Below, in pieces: positions 31,801-42,726 of a stretch of DNA of 64,000 nt. A program made the position numbers and the translations under genes. A model generated the notes under the pieces. That model was not told the origin of the DNA and searched no databases. It saw only the letters and a list, made by a program, of their open reading frames with translations. Origin of the DNA: Turbatrix aceti (lineage: Eukaryota; Nematoda; Chromadorea; Rhabditida; Panagrolaimidae); assembly GCA_963969345.1 (NCBI GenBank), contig OZ017768.1, forward strand, positions 6,348,718 to 6,412,717, written 5' to 3'. Every line of letters begins with the position of its first letter. The stretch's first letter is position 1.

Positions 31801-32640
31801 GTTTTTTTTTCAAAAATGTTATCATTACCACAGTTTGTTTGTCTTTTTTACTAAAGAATTACGATTCCTATTTTCAAAAACATGTTTACATTCGTGTTTT
31901 TGCAGGAAACAACAAAATCAGCGATCAACGCAACCGAGGACACGGAATCCATCAAAACGAGGCAAAAAGAGGTCGCTGACACGCTGTACAAAGCCATGCC
32001 ACTCTCACTCGCCCTCGCAGAGCCCTTTATTCCCTTTGTGACCACTTTTCTCGGCGATCAACTTCCAGATATCGACTTTGATGCCGTCAAACTCAATCCG
32101 ACCGCCACGGGCATCGAACTCCGTCCGGACGTCGAGCAGGCTGTCGCGGTGTCTCTGGCCATCACCGGAGCCGTTCGATCGCTGCGAATCATGCTTGATA
32201 TCCCAAAACGACTTCGGCTGGTCGGTTTTACCTCCGTGGAGGGTCCCCAGCTGACTTCACGACCGATTCCCGACGTTCTCGGCACTCTGACGAACTTGGA
32301 ACTTCGAGACAGCGTTCAAATTCCCTCTTCGGCGGTCCCAGTCGCAGTTCCCGGCTACAACATTCGATTTGCGGTTCAAATTGATCCAAGTCATATTCCA
32401 GAAGTTCTTCAGCGGATGGAACAGCTGCTGGCCAGGGCCCAGGCAAAAGTGGAACAACTCGAGGCAACGGCGGTCAAAGCCGAGGACAACCTGGTGCTTT
32501 TGCGGGAAAACGACAAAACTCGACCCACCGCGATGAACAAGGCGACGCGACGACACGCACAGGTGACGAAGGCGCTTCACGCCGCCCACGAAGAAGTCGT
32601 CAGGTTGGAGAAACTTGTTGCCGACTTTTTCCAAGACTGA
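28804..32640 (+). CDS. Valyl-tRNA synthetase (probably mitochondrial type)
   Basis: Class I synthetase that charges tRNA-Val and edits Thr. Exons 28804-29016, 29070-29212, 29258-29339, 29386-29800, 29896-30239, 30300-30427, 30473-30855, 31134-31528 and 31906-32640 give 945 aa. The HIGH motif is [15 protein letters not shown] (HLGH 48-51); the editing domain holds [14 protein letters not shown] and [11 protein letters not shown]; the second catalytic motif is [14 protein letters not shown] (KMSKS 532-536). The C-terminal coiled coil ([20 protein letters not shown]) is the usual ValRS tRNA-binding arm. The start is uncertain: an ATG at 28675 is in frame but adds a hydrophobic intron-like stretch, and an acceptor-like CTCCAG precedes 28804. 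With so short an N-terminus I infer the mitochondrial paralogue, not a certainty. Introns 7 and 8 are long and almost pure A/T. Confidence 0.92.
31561..31688. repeat. 49-bp near-perfect inverted repeat in ValRS intron 8
   Basis: Left arm 31561-31610 and right arm 31640-31688 differ only in T-run lengths; the spacer is 29 nt. Both arms contain TTTTCGAAAAAAC and TTTCTGTAAAA. Confidence 0.85.
31685..31702 (+). repeat. 18-nt copy of ValRS exon 8 sequence inside intron 8
   Basis: TTTTCTCTCCTTCGACAC is present at 31205-31222 in exon 8 and again at 31685-31702, directly after the right arm of the intron hairpin. It may be a filler from template switching. Confidence 0.7.
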
Positions 32641-33024
32641 CACCGCTCTGACGGTCGTTTGTTTCGTCAACGTGAGCAATGTTTGTCGGTTGGTTGATTT
32701 TTGTGTCATAAATAGGTCCTTTTTTTTGTTAAAAAAAACGTAGAACGATTGATTTTTGGGGGTTTTGGGATGATTGAACATGACTGCGTGCATTTTTGCA
32801 ATTCTTCTTTGACCCGCCAGGTGCGGGAGGGAGACGAACTACACGAATTGATCACTCTTTGTCTCTTGAACCCAATTGATTGCTTTGACTGCGGGCATGC
32901 GTTATCGATTGACAGGTAAAATTCCCAGACGGTACGCAAGCCGGATACTTTGACGTCGAGTGCTTACAACCTGGGCATAAAATTCTGCCGAAAAAAACCC
33001 GTTGTGGCTGGTGGAAAAAAATTT
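32641..33024. other. ValRS 3' flank
   Basis: 384 bp between the ValRS stop and the first fold-back element. No gene seen. Confidence 0.5.
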
Positions 33025-34392
33025 TTAAGAGGCAGTCCACGACAGGATTTAGGAACAAGGGGAGGACGAGGACAAGGCTTTTTTACACTATCAAATGTTT
33101 TGAGCCAGAATTGTTCCCCACCCCTAGGAAGGTCTAAAACCGCGATACACAGATTTTTAAAAAAATCGGAATCTGTAGTTTTGGCATCTGGAAGGTTTTG
33201 ACACAAGTTGATGCCACGCGCTGTGTTCATGAGGAAACGAGCTGAAAATTTTTTTACAGGGGTTTTCATGAACTGGAAACACAATGTCGTTATCAGATTT
33301 TTTTTATCGTTACTGTAAGTGCCACTTTTAGGCTAAATTTTTAGGTTTTTTGGCTACCATACTTTTGTTTTTTTGTTGGGGAAAATGTGATATAGCCTAT
33401 CTTTTTCCCCGTGTTTTGACGCGTCGAATGAGGTAAAACTCAGAATTTTCTGAATCGGGCTTCATTGCCATCCGCGGGCTTTTATGGTGCGCACTCGAGA
33501 AAACGCGCGCAAAAAACCGCTTTTTCTGTGCGAGTGACAAAAAAACTGCGTGCGCGCACGTAAAAGGAGTCATGTTCAAAAAAAGGCCCTGAAGCCAATT
33601 TTTGATTTTTATGCCTACGGTCACCTGAATAGGCTTTGGCATGTCCCAAATATCACTTTAAGCTAGTTGAGCTTTTTATCGGATAATTTTGCACAAAGTT
33701 ACAGTGTTTGAAAGTTTCATGTTTTTTCAATGCCTGTGGCGGTGCCCAATATTGTCAGATAAAAACCCTGAAAATCTAGAATCAATCTTTGGGACATGCT
33801 TGAGTCGACCAAATTGACCGCGAGCATAAAAAACAAAAATTGGCTTCAGGGCCTTTTTTTGAATCTGACTCCTTTTACGTGCGCGCACGCAGTTTTTTTG
33901 TCACTCGCAGCGATATTGCGCACGTTTTCTCGAGTGCGCACCATAAAAGCCCGCGGATGGCAATGAAGCCCGATTCAGAAAATTCTGAGTTTTACCTCAT
34001 TCGACGCGTCAAAACACGGGGAAAAAGATAGGCTATATCACATTTTCCCCAACAAAAAAACAAAAGTATGGTAGCCAAAAAACCTAAAAATTTAGCCTAA
34101 AAGTGGCACTTACAGTAACGATAAAAAAAATCTGATAACGACATTGTGTTCCCAGTTCATGAAAACCCCTGTAAAAAAATTTTCAGCTCTTTTCCTCATG
34201 AACACAGCGCGTGGCATCAACTTGTGTCAAAACCTTCCAGATGCCAAAACTACAGATTCCGATTTTTTTAAAAATCTGTGTATCGCGGTTTTAGACCTTC
34301 CTAGGGGTGGGGAACAATTCTGGCTCAAAACATTTGATAGTGTAAAAAAGCCTTGTCCTCGGTCCGAAATCCTGTCGTGGACTGCCTCTTAA
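33025..34392. mobile_element. TTAA-bounded fold-back element 1 (long palindrome)
   Basis: Outer ends read TTAAGAGGCAGTCCACGACA from the left (33025) and exactly the same from the right on the other strand, ending in TTAA at 34389-34392. The two arms, roughly 33029-33600 and 33835-34388, are near-identical reverse complements, and weaker similarity continues inward to a short central spacer near 33700. Neither arm encodes a recognisable transposase; open frames occur as mirror pairs on both strands. It looks like a non-autonomous DNA transposon of the palindromic kind known from nematode genomes. Confidence 0.85.
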
Positions 34393-35427
34393 AAGCCTGT
34401 CTGTGACAGGATTTTGGACCGGCGACCCCGTGAAAAAACGACTTCAAATGTTTTTAACTAAAGTTGTAGGCACCCCTATAGGATTGTTAAAAAAAATTAT
34501 GAAAAATTTTTCAGATGCCGGATTCTGGAGATTTGGCTTCTGAAATGTTTTTTCGTTTTGAATTTTCAACTCAATTCTTAATAGAAGCAAAAATCTGAAT
34601 TTAATTTGACAAAGGTATTTTGGCACGAGGAATCGATTCCCGCACTCAGATTCAACAAAAAACATCTGTCCGCCCGGCAATTATTGTTTTTTTGTTTTTG
34701 TTTTCATATTTTCCGCCAAAACATGCCTATTTCGTCCGAGGGGGAGGGCAAGGCATACCCTATCTTGAAGCCCTTTTTTTTTGGCATCGGAAGAGCAAAA
34801 ACACAAAAAAATCTATGTCGGTCCCGGTGACCAAAACATGGAAAAACCCGTCAAAATGGTCGTTAAAAAACAACGAGGACGCAAAGCACACCAAAAGTCG
34901 CCGCGTGCGCATCGCGATGCGCGCAGCGCGTAGTCGATTTTTTGACCGTTTTTACGGTTTTTTCTTGTTTTGGTCACCGGGACCGACTTAGAATTTTTTG
35001 TGTTTTTGCTCATCCGATGCCAAAAAAAACGGGCTTCAAGATAGGGTATGCCTTGCCCTCCCCCTCGGACGAAATAGGCATGTTTTGGCGGAAAATATGA
35101 AAACGAAAACAAAAAAACAATAATTGCCGGGCGGACAGACGTTTTTTTGTGGAATCTGAGTGCGGGAATCGATTCCTCGTGCCAAAATACCTTTGTCAAA
35201 TTAAATTCAGATTTTTGCTTCTATTAAGAATTGAGTTGAAAATTCAAAACGAAAAAACATTTCAGAAGCCAAATCTCCAGAATCCGGCATCTGAAAAATT
35301 TTTCATAATTTTTTTTAACAATCCTATAGGGGTGCCTACAACTTTGGTTAAAAACATTTGAAGTTGTTTTTTCACGGGGTCGCACTCTCCACCTTAATCC
35401 AAAATCCTGTCACAGACTCCCTCTTAA
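34389..35427. mobile_element. TTAA-bounded fold-back element 2 (palindrome with almost no loop)
   Basis: Directly abuts element 1, sharing the TTAA at 34389-34392, and ends in TTAA at 35424-35427. Arms of about 510 bp (34393-34916 and 34917-35423) are near-identical inverted copies that meet at GCATCGCGATGC near 34911-34922, so almost no loop remains. The inner end block CTGTGACAGGATTTTGG is shared by both ends and is related to the element 1 terminus (GACAGGATTT). The left end is altered over the first bases (AAGCCTGT where the right end gives GAGGGAGT). No transposase is seen. Confidence 0.83.
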
Positions 35428-35856
35428 TATACTTTCAAAATTTTTACTAACAAGTAAAATATTTTTAAATTTTTGGCAATTTAAATTTTTTAAAAACCAA
35501 TTATGATTTTTAGATGTTTTTTTGTGTCAAATCCATTAAAGTTTTTATTTTTTTGTAAAAGTTATTTTTTTTTTAAAGTAAATATATACTTTAAAGTAAA
35601 TTATAATTATTTAAAATTTTTATTTACATATTTTGCATTTTTTTTTGTTTCGAACAAAAATTTTGTTTCAAATACGGTAGAAATAAAAAAATGACTACCA
35701 GAAATTTATTTCAAAAAAAAAGTGAAACTGTAGGCCTGTTTTATGCCTTGCAACTTGGTAACCTTTTTCAAAAAAGTAAAAAAACCGTTCAACGAGCGCG
35801 ATTTTGCATTATCTAACGAATCCGAGGCAAAATAACTCGATTTTGAGGTCGTAAAA
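35428..35856. other. Sulfite oxidase 5' flank
   Basis: Very AT-rich 430 bp with T runs; no gene seen. Presumably includes the sulfite oxidase promoter. Confidence 0.45.
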
Positions 35857-38800
35857 ATGATAAGTCGGTCTGCGATGGCGATTAGGCGTTGTTGGCCCTC
35901 GGTGATCAGGTACCGGAAATTACTGGCTTCCACCTGTTCCGCTTCATCCTCAGCAGGTGACTACCACGTGAGTTGGGCGGGGCGAAGCTGTAAAAAAAAC
36001 GAGGACTTTAGAGATTTTGAGTCTTTTTTTGCAGAACGAAAATAACAGAGGACAAAGACGAAGAACACCCTCCAAAACAGGTTTATGGGCTACTGCCGGA
36101 GCCTCGCTCCTGGCTGCTGCTGCCTGGTGGTGGCGCCAGGACGGACGACAGCCTTTCGACTTTTTCTTGCACGCTGCGACATTGCCAGATCAGGAGAAAG
36201 AGAAGTTTTTGCCCCCCGCGAGGCCGGATTTGCCGACTTACAAAGTCGCGGATGTCAAAAACCACGGCCGGAACTCTAAAAGCATATGGGTGATCTACAA
36301 AAACGTGAATCGTCTTTTTTGAGCCCTAAAAACCTGTATAAAATATTTTCAGGGCATCTACGACGTGACAGAGTTCGTGGCCAATCACCCGGGTGGCGAG
36401 AAGATTCTCCTGGCGGCTGGGGGGTCCGTGGAGCCCTACTGGGCGCTCTACGCCCAGCACAAGACCGACGAGGTCATGGAGATTCTTGAGGAGCTACGGA
36501 TAGGAAATCTTGATGAAGCCGATCTCGTCGAACAGGCCAAACAGGTGAGTTTTTGAAAAACGTTTTTTTTTTGAAAAACAAGCTTGCCCTACCCATTTTT
36601 TGTCCGTCGATCATTTATTGTCGATTTTCCCTTTGTCAGCACGCGTCCTCGCTTTCCGCCGACAATCCCTACCGCAACGATCCCTCCAGGCACCCAGCAC
36701 TGCTCGTCAACCAGGAAACGCCGTTCAACGCTGAAACACCCCCTTCGCTGATCGTGGACAACTTTCTCACGCCAAATGAGCTATTTTTTGTGAGAAATCA
36801 CATGCCGGTCCCTGATGTGAGTTTTACGCTTTTTTGCCCTGCAGACCACAATTTTTTGTTTGCGAACAAACACAAATTTTTTTTTCAATTTTGTTCAAGG
36901 ATTCAATTGAACACGAACATTTTTTTCTGTGTTCGCGAACGAAAACAGATTTTTTTATCGATTGTGCTTCCCGGGTAAAAGAACGAAAAATTGGGATAAT
37001 CCACATTTTCTCGTTTTGGATAACAGTTTTCCTATTCTTTTTTTGATGAACATTGCTTGATAATTTTTTGTCAAAACCGTTACCCTAACCGTTTGTTTGA
37101 CACCGTTACCCTAATTTTAGCCTAAATTTAGCTTTGTTCGCGAACGAACACGAACAAATAAATTTACAAAACATATGTTCGTAAACAAACACGAACAAAT
37201 AAACATACAAAAAATTTGTTCGCGAACGAACACGAACAAATAAATGTACAAAAAATTTGTTCGCGAACGAACACGAACAAATAAATGTACAAAAAATCTG
37301 TTTACGAACGAACGCGACCGTTTGTCCATCTCGTTGGACCCCATATTCAGTTGCAGATCAAAGAAGAAGATCACAGGGTAAAAGTTGAGGGTGTCGGCGT
37401 AAAACAACCTCTGACGCTCTCTGTTGACGACCTGAAGCTAAAATTCGAGCCTGTCTCGGTCACGACTGTCATCCAGTGCGGCGGAAACAGAAGAGCCGAC
37501 ATGCACCGTTACAAGAAGGTCCAGGGCCTCATGTGGGAGGGCACCGCCATCGGAAACGCGAAATGGACAGGTGTCAGGCTGAGGGTGAGGTTTTTGGGCT
37601 ACGTAGAATTATTTTACCCCACCTGTTTTCAGGACATCCTCATTGTCGCCGGCGTAAACCCCAACGACGACCGAATCAAGCATGTTCATTTTGAAGGCGC
37701 CGACACGGATCCCAGCGGGTCCCACTACGGCGGTTCGATTCCCTTCCAGAAGGCCATGTCTTCAGAGGTCATCGTAGCGTACAAAATGAACGACTCAGAT
37801 ATCCCACGCGATCATGGATATCCGCTGCGACTTATCGCACCTGGAATCCTCGGCGCGAGACAGGTGAAGTGGCTCACCTGTATCCGACTTGAAATCGACG
37901 AAAGCCCGGCGCACTGGCAGCAAAAGGATTACAAGTGGGTTTGATTTCACGTGAAAAAGCACCTGGACACCTGAACGTGTCTTTTTTGTGCTCCTGGTGA
38001 CTTCTGCGGGCGCGGAGAGATTAGCGACGCTGATGTCAGGCTGATAAGCCGACGGGAATTTGCTGGGAAGAAAAATTTTTTACCTGGGCAGGTAAAAAAA
38101 TACCACAGGATTAACTGACGTGAAAGACCAGAAATCGACGGTAATCCATTTTTTAGAGCGTTTCCGTCTTCAGTCCAGATCGGCGACCCACTCGATTTTT
38201 CATCGGTCCCATCAATCAGCGAATACCCAATCCAGAGTGCCATATGCGTTCCCGCGCGCAACTCTAAAGTTGACCGCGCGGACGGCAGCATCGACGTCGC
38301 TGGCTACGCGTGGAGCGGCGGAGGCAGGGGCATCATTCGGGTTGAAGTCTCTGCTGACGGTGGAAAAACATGGACCCTCGCTGAATTGGTGCAGGATCCC
38401 GAACAGGATGCGGTGAGTTTCTAAACACGAACATTTTTATTTATTTTGTTTCGAAAAATCGAACGAACGCGAACATTTTTAATCGTGTTCGCGAACGAAC
38501 ATCAAACACATTTTTTTATTAATTGTGCGAAATTTTGTTTCCTTTTTTCTGGCTAAATTTGCTAAATGACATTTGACAAACTTCAATAGAAAATATTCAC
38601 ATATTTTTACTTTTATTAAATTTTTCGGGAAATTCCTAAAAAATTTGACAGAAGTTGGTGGAATCCCCTGCAAATGCATGATAATTTTTTCTTTGCAGGA
38701 TCACATGTGGGCGTGGACGCTGTGGCGGGCGACTGTGCCCCTTCCCGAGGGCGTAAAAAACTTTGAAGTCATCTGCAAGGCCACCGACAGGGCGTACAAC

Positions 38801-38923
38801 ACCCAGCCCGACACGCCGACCGGCATCTGGAACGTTCGCGGGCTTCTGAACAACGCGTGGCATCGGGTGCCCGTTGCCATCGTCGATGACGACGACGACG
38901 ACGACGCGGCCGGCGCTGCCTGA
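35857..38923 (+). CDS. suox: Sulfite oxidase
   Basis: Mitochondrial intermembrane-space enzyme oxidising sulfite to sulfate with a b5 heme and molybdopterin. Exons 35857-35967, 36035-36304, 36353-36544, 36640-36816, 37351-37584, 37633-37934, 38157-38412 and 38699-38923 give 588 aa. Residues 1-37 are Arg/Ser-rich, a mitochondrial presequence, followed by a short hydrophobic stretch (ATAGASLLAAAAWWW). The b5 domain has GIYDVTEFVANHPGGEKI and the second heme His in WALYAQHKTDE. The Mo domain has PPSLIVDNFLTPNELFFVRN and the Cys ligand in TVIQCGGNRRADM. The dimerisation domain has GYAWSGGGRGIIRVEVS and NNAWHRVPV. The C-terminus adds a poly-Asp tail (DDDDDDDAAGAA). Introns 4 and 7 (36817-37350, 38413-38698) hold dispersed repeats. 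Confidence 0.96.
36841..37318 (+). repeat. Dispersed intronic repeat, copy C
   Basis: In sulfite oxidase intron 4. Shares GTTCGCGAACGAA followed by a T run and ATCGATTGTGC, and GACACCGTTACC.TAATTTTA, with the other copies. It contains an internal 41-bp tandem array. Confidence 0.75.
37136..37318 (+). repeat. 41-bp tandem repeat array inside copy C
   Basis: Units start at 37136, 37177, 37218, 37259 and 37300 (the last partial). The core is GTTCGCGAACGAACACGAAC, then AAATAAATGTACAAAAAA-type spacer. Units 3 and 4 are nearly identical; unit 2 has GTTCGTAAACAAAC. Confidence 0.9.
38419..38600 (+). repeat. Dispersed intronic repeat, copy D
   Basis: In sulfite oxidase intron 7. GTTCGCGAACGAACATCAAA, then a T run and TTAATTGTGCGAAATTTTGT, closely matching copy A read on the VPS33B coding strand. 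Confidence 0.75.
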
Positions 38924-39728
38924 ATTGAATTCTGAAAACCTGGTTCGTTTTTTTCGGTGAAAATAAAAATTTGGAGATCGATGAACTGCAGAGAAAGTTT
39001 GAAATAACACGTGTTGCGGTACACGCGAAAGTTATCTTTTCCTCGATACGAGCTTATCGTATTTTTTATGACTTCCTCGTTTTCTTATGGTTTCTGTGTT
39101 AGTTTTGTCCTTTTGTCTTTGTATTGGAGAGTTTTGCTCACAGATTTTTTGCGGATTCGTTTTTTGCTTCCGAAATATTTTTTTAAAGCTCTGTTTTGTA
39201 TTCACAAAAAAACGGACAATTTTCTCAAAAATTCTCTGTACACGCATAACATTTTCAAAAATATTTTTAAAATTTTGACAGCGTAAAAATGTTTTGAGAT
39301 CCCAAATGTCGACATTGGCGTTGTTCGATGCTGTCTGAATTTCAGTAGCAGTTTCCTCGAATTTCCTCCGATTATGCGATCAAGATCTTTGTCTACGTGA
39401 TTGTTTTCTGTGGCTTGCTCCGTCATAACGCATTATTTGACTTATCAGTTTTCTCCAAATTCCACAATTGCTGCCTGGAGTTGTAAATGGCTTACATTAT
39501 TGTGGGAGGTTTCTTGAACTTTTTTTTTGGACGGCTAAAATTTGTAAAAAATGCAGAATATCAATCCACCATGTTTTACAAGCCGCTTTTGTTTTTTTAG
39601 TGTAGAGGCGAAGCTTTTTGTTGTTTTTTTTTGTTCGTTCGTTCGTCTTGCTGCTTTTTGCTGCTCTGTTTCGTGTTATCTGCGTCGATTTGTGTTCCCC
39701 GTGTCATCGAGTCATCATTTTTCAGACA
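38924..39728. other. Intergenic: sulfite oxidase 3' flank and DUSP12 5' region
   Basis: AT-rich, about 0.8 kb. AATAAA near 38960 may be the sulfite oxidase poly(A) signal. A TTTTCAG acceptor at 39719-39725 just before the DUSP12 ATG suggests a 5'UTR intron or trans-splice site. Confidence 0.5.
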
Positions 39729-41773
39729 ATGAACCGGGTAACGGAGAACGTGTTCATCTCGGGCATCAGCGTGGTCCTCGACGTCCGCTACCGGCCTTCC
39801 CTCACTGCCGCCGGCATCACCCATATCCTGACGGTGTCCGCGTCTTCGATCCCACCTGAATCCCGCATCCCTGGCATTGTGTATAAATTTGTCATGGCGC
39901 TGGACGTGATCGGGCAGGATCTCCTCGGGAACAATATTCTCGAGGACGCGCTCGCTTTCATCGAGAAGGCGACGGCCAGCGGAGGCAAGGTCCTCGTTCA
40001 TTGGTGGGTTTTTAAAAGAAACGATGAGGATGGGCATCGAATCTCCTCTCTCGGGTCTGACGATGAAAAATTTCCTCGTCGGAAAAATAGTAGTTCATCA
40101 AAAAAAATTGATAAAAAATTTAAAAAATGCTGTCGATTTATTAAAAAAATAACGCTCATTTTGAACGAATTTTTTTAAAATGTTTGGTGTTTTTTTTGCC
40201 TATTGGAGCATTTTTGGGACTATTTTACACGTTATACGCCATTTTTGTTCGGAGATAAATTTAAAAAAATGGATTGAAAAAGGCGTGAAAAATTCTGTCA
40301 ATTTGTCTTTTTTTACAAAAAAAACTCATTTTGAACGTATTTTTCATAAAATATTTTATTTTTAGTTTATTTGATCATTTTTTGGGCCATTTTATATGCT
40401 TGACGTCGTTTTTGCTCAATTTCGGAGATAAATAACGTTGGGAAATGGGGATTTTCGATTCCTACGAGATTTCACAATCGCATTCGTTTTTTTTTCAGCG
40501 AACAAGGCGTGTCGAGAAGCGCAGCGGTGATTGCCGCCTTCCTCATGCGAAGCAACAAATGGGACGTCCAGAAAGCCATGATTCTGGTCCAGAAGGCCCG
40601 ACCGGCGGCCCAGCCGAACCACTCGTTCGCGAGGCAGCTCAACATCTTCGAAGACATGAATTTTGTCGTCGATCCAATGAAACTCTCGTCATTTCCCTCC
40701 TACCTCAGATTCTGCGCGGATTACGGTATTGTTCCTTACTCGCCGGCTGCCGCGGCTGCTAATCGTAAGTTGATCCATCTTTGTCGCATTTACGCACAAA
40801 AAACACTTTCAGAAGCCTCTTCGTCGTCGGACCACAACCCAAAATACAAGTACAGGTGCCGGAGGTGTCGTCGCGACCTGTTCTACGACACGCACGTCAT
40901 GCACCACACGAAGGGCACGGTCGATCTCGAAGAAATGGATTCGACGACACTTCACGTCCCTCACGGCGAGTCCCTGCCCGCAGGCGACCAGGAAAGGGAG
41001 CACACGAACGTCGAAAACATCTGCAAGTTTGAATTTCTCCTGCAGCCACTCAAGTGGATGGAACTCGACCAGTACCAGGGCAAGGTGAGTCACCTGCACT
41101 TTGCAAGTTTGATATTTGTTTAAGCAGACTGTTTTTAAGCTCATGTGCCCCCACAACTGCGGCGAAAAGTTGGGACAATACGTTTGGGGCGGACTGCCGT
41201 GCCGAGGAGCGAACGGAGATGCCTGCGGGCGACACAGTGAGTTTTTGGGGGTCCTGATCGGGGAATGACGAACAATCATTTTTTTGTTTGCCAACAAAAC
41301 AGAACGAACAAAAAAATTTTTTTGAGTATAAATAAAAACGAAAAATTAGTTGTCATTTTTTGTCGAATAACACCAATTTTTACACCGTTACCGTAATTTT
41401 ACTCCGATTTTTTGTTCGTTTTTATTTGTTCGAAAAATTCAATTTTGTTCGCGAACGAACGCAAAAAATTAAATTAAAAAAAAATCTGTTTGCGAACAAA
41501 CGTAAAAAATAAAAATTTCGTCGTAAACGAACACGAACAGAACGCGAACGTTCGTCTAACCCTGGTAATGATAGATGGCTGGATGACAAAACGACTCTTT
41601 CAGTCACACCCTGGGTACACGTTCAGAAAGGCAAAGTCGACGAGTGCCCTACGGGGACCCAGATTGTCGCTCTGCTTCAACGGGTGCAGGTGCAGGCTAC
41701 GGCACCGATTCCCATGTCTACGCTGAAGGCTCCGAAGGTGGTGGTCGTACCTGCAACGCCTACCTCGTTGTAA
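39729..41773 (+). CDS. dusp12: Dual-specificity phosphatase DUSP12 / YVH1
   Basis: Protein phosphatase with a C-terminal zinc-binding domain, implicated in 60S ribosome maturation in yeast. Exons 39729-40003, 40499-40764, 40813-41084, 41128-41236 and 41604-41773 give 363 aa. The catalytic loop HCEQGVSRS (C92, R98) is split by intron 1 within the Cys codon. The N-terminus (MNRVTENVFISG) and EDALAFIEKATASGGKVLVH are typical. The zinc domain has YRCRRCRRDLFYDTHVMHHT and then LMCPHNCGEKLGQYVWGGLP, CGRHITPWVHVQKGKVDE, matching YVH1 proteins. Intron 1 (495 nt) has a diverged direct repeat; intron 4 (367 nt) has a dispersed repeat. The ATG at 39729 directly follows a TTTTTCAGACA acceptor-like sequence. 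Confidence 0.93.
40155..40433 (+). repeat. Diverged direct repeat in DUSP12 intron 1
   Basis: Units 40155-40260 and 40325-40433, both beginning CTCATTTTGAACG and ending CGGAGATAAAT, spaced 170 bp apart and about two-thirds identical by eye. Confidence 0.65.
41259..41570 (+). repeat. Dispersed intronic repeat, copy B
   Basis: In DUSP12 intron 4. Has TTTGTTCGCGAACGAACGCA, ACACCGTTACCGTAATTTTA and the terminal block GCGAACGTTCGTCTAACCCT followed by GG, matching the end of copy A (CGAACGTTCGCCGAACCCTGG-type). Confidence 0.75.
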
Positions 41774-42726
41774 CAACTGACTGCCGATTCGTGTTCACGC
41801 GCATGTTTATGCCGGTATTTTTTTTTGCTGATTTTTGATGCTTTTGTCATTTTTTTGACAGTTTTAAAATATTAAAATAAACAAAGTTTTGATTTTGTGA
41901 AAATTGACTCAAAAAGTGAAGGGATGTGCGGACATCTGTTTTATGTGAACACACACAAAAATTTTCCCTGGTTCTGGCGGTCACCTGAAGTCAAACACGT
42001 GCGGAAGCTTTTCCGCTCGGAAACTTAATCCGGAAAAATATATTTATTTAAATTTAAATATGTACACAACTGACCAAGGTGGTGCTTTTTGTCGGGGGAA
42101 TTTTCTGCAAAATAAGCAAGCGCAAGCGCCTTCTAAAACTTGGAACCCTGCCAGCCGTCATATTTATTTTTCATTTTACGTAAGCATGACGCGCTCCTTC
42201 ATCGGAAAGGTGCTCCCCCGCCCTCTCTTTCTTGTCCCAAATTAGCAGGTGCCCCCGTAATTCCCTGCAATTACTCAACTCAACTCTCAACCTGAATTAT
42301 CTTTTTTTTTCTATTTCTCAAAATGTATCCAATTGTATTCAACATTTTTTTTTGGCATTTATGTTTTGTGCTCTGCTCGATGGTGTTGATTCGTCATGGG
42401 TTCATCGAACAAATAATAGTTTGCTTCCAAGCGTGTCTAATTCGACGTTAGTGCATTTCCGAGTAATCGGGCAGGAATATCACAGATTTCTGAGCAGACC
42501 ACTTTGAATAATACGTATGTACGTACTATGTTTCAGTTTTGGTTCGGTGCATGCATTTATTCCTGACTTGGACTGCAATTTACTATGTACGATGCAGGTA
42601 GGCAGGTGTCTGTGGTTTGTGACAAGTAATCTTTGACACCCGACTTTTAAAACCTGCTGTTCCTAGTTCTATGTTTATAATTGTATAATACATACAATTG
42701 TTGTTTTTCTGTTGTGTACCGCTGCC
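41774..42726. other. Intergenic DUSP12 / UGT
   Basis: AATAAA near 41875 is a candidate DUSP12 poly(A) signal. The rest is AT-rich with no gene recognised. Confidence 0.5.

Noticed and set aside
33840..35361. Open frames in the fold-back elements that look like conserved proteins because they recur
   Set aside because: They recur because each palindrome arm is the inverse copy of the other. No transposase motif is present.
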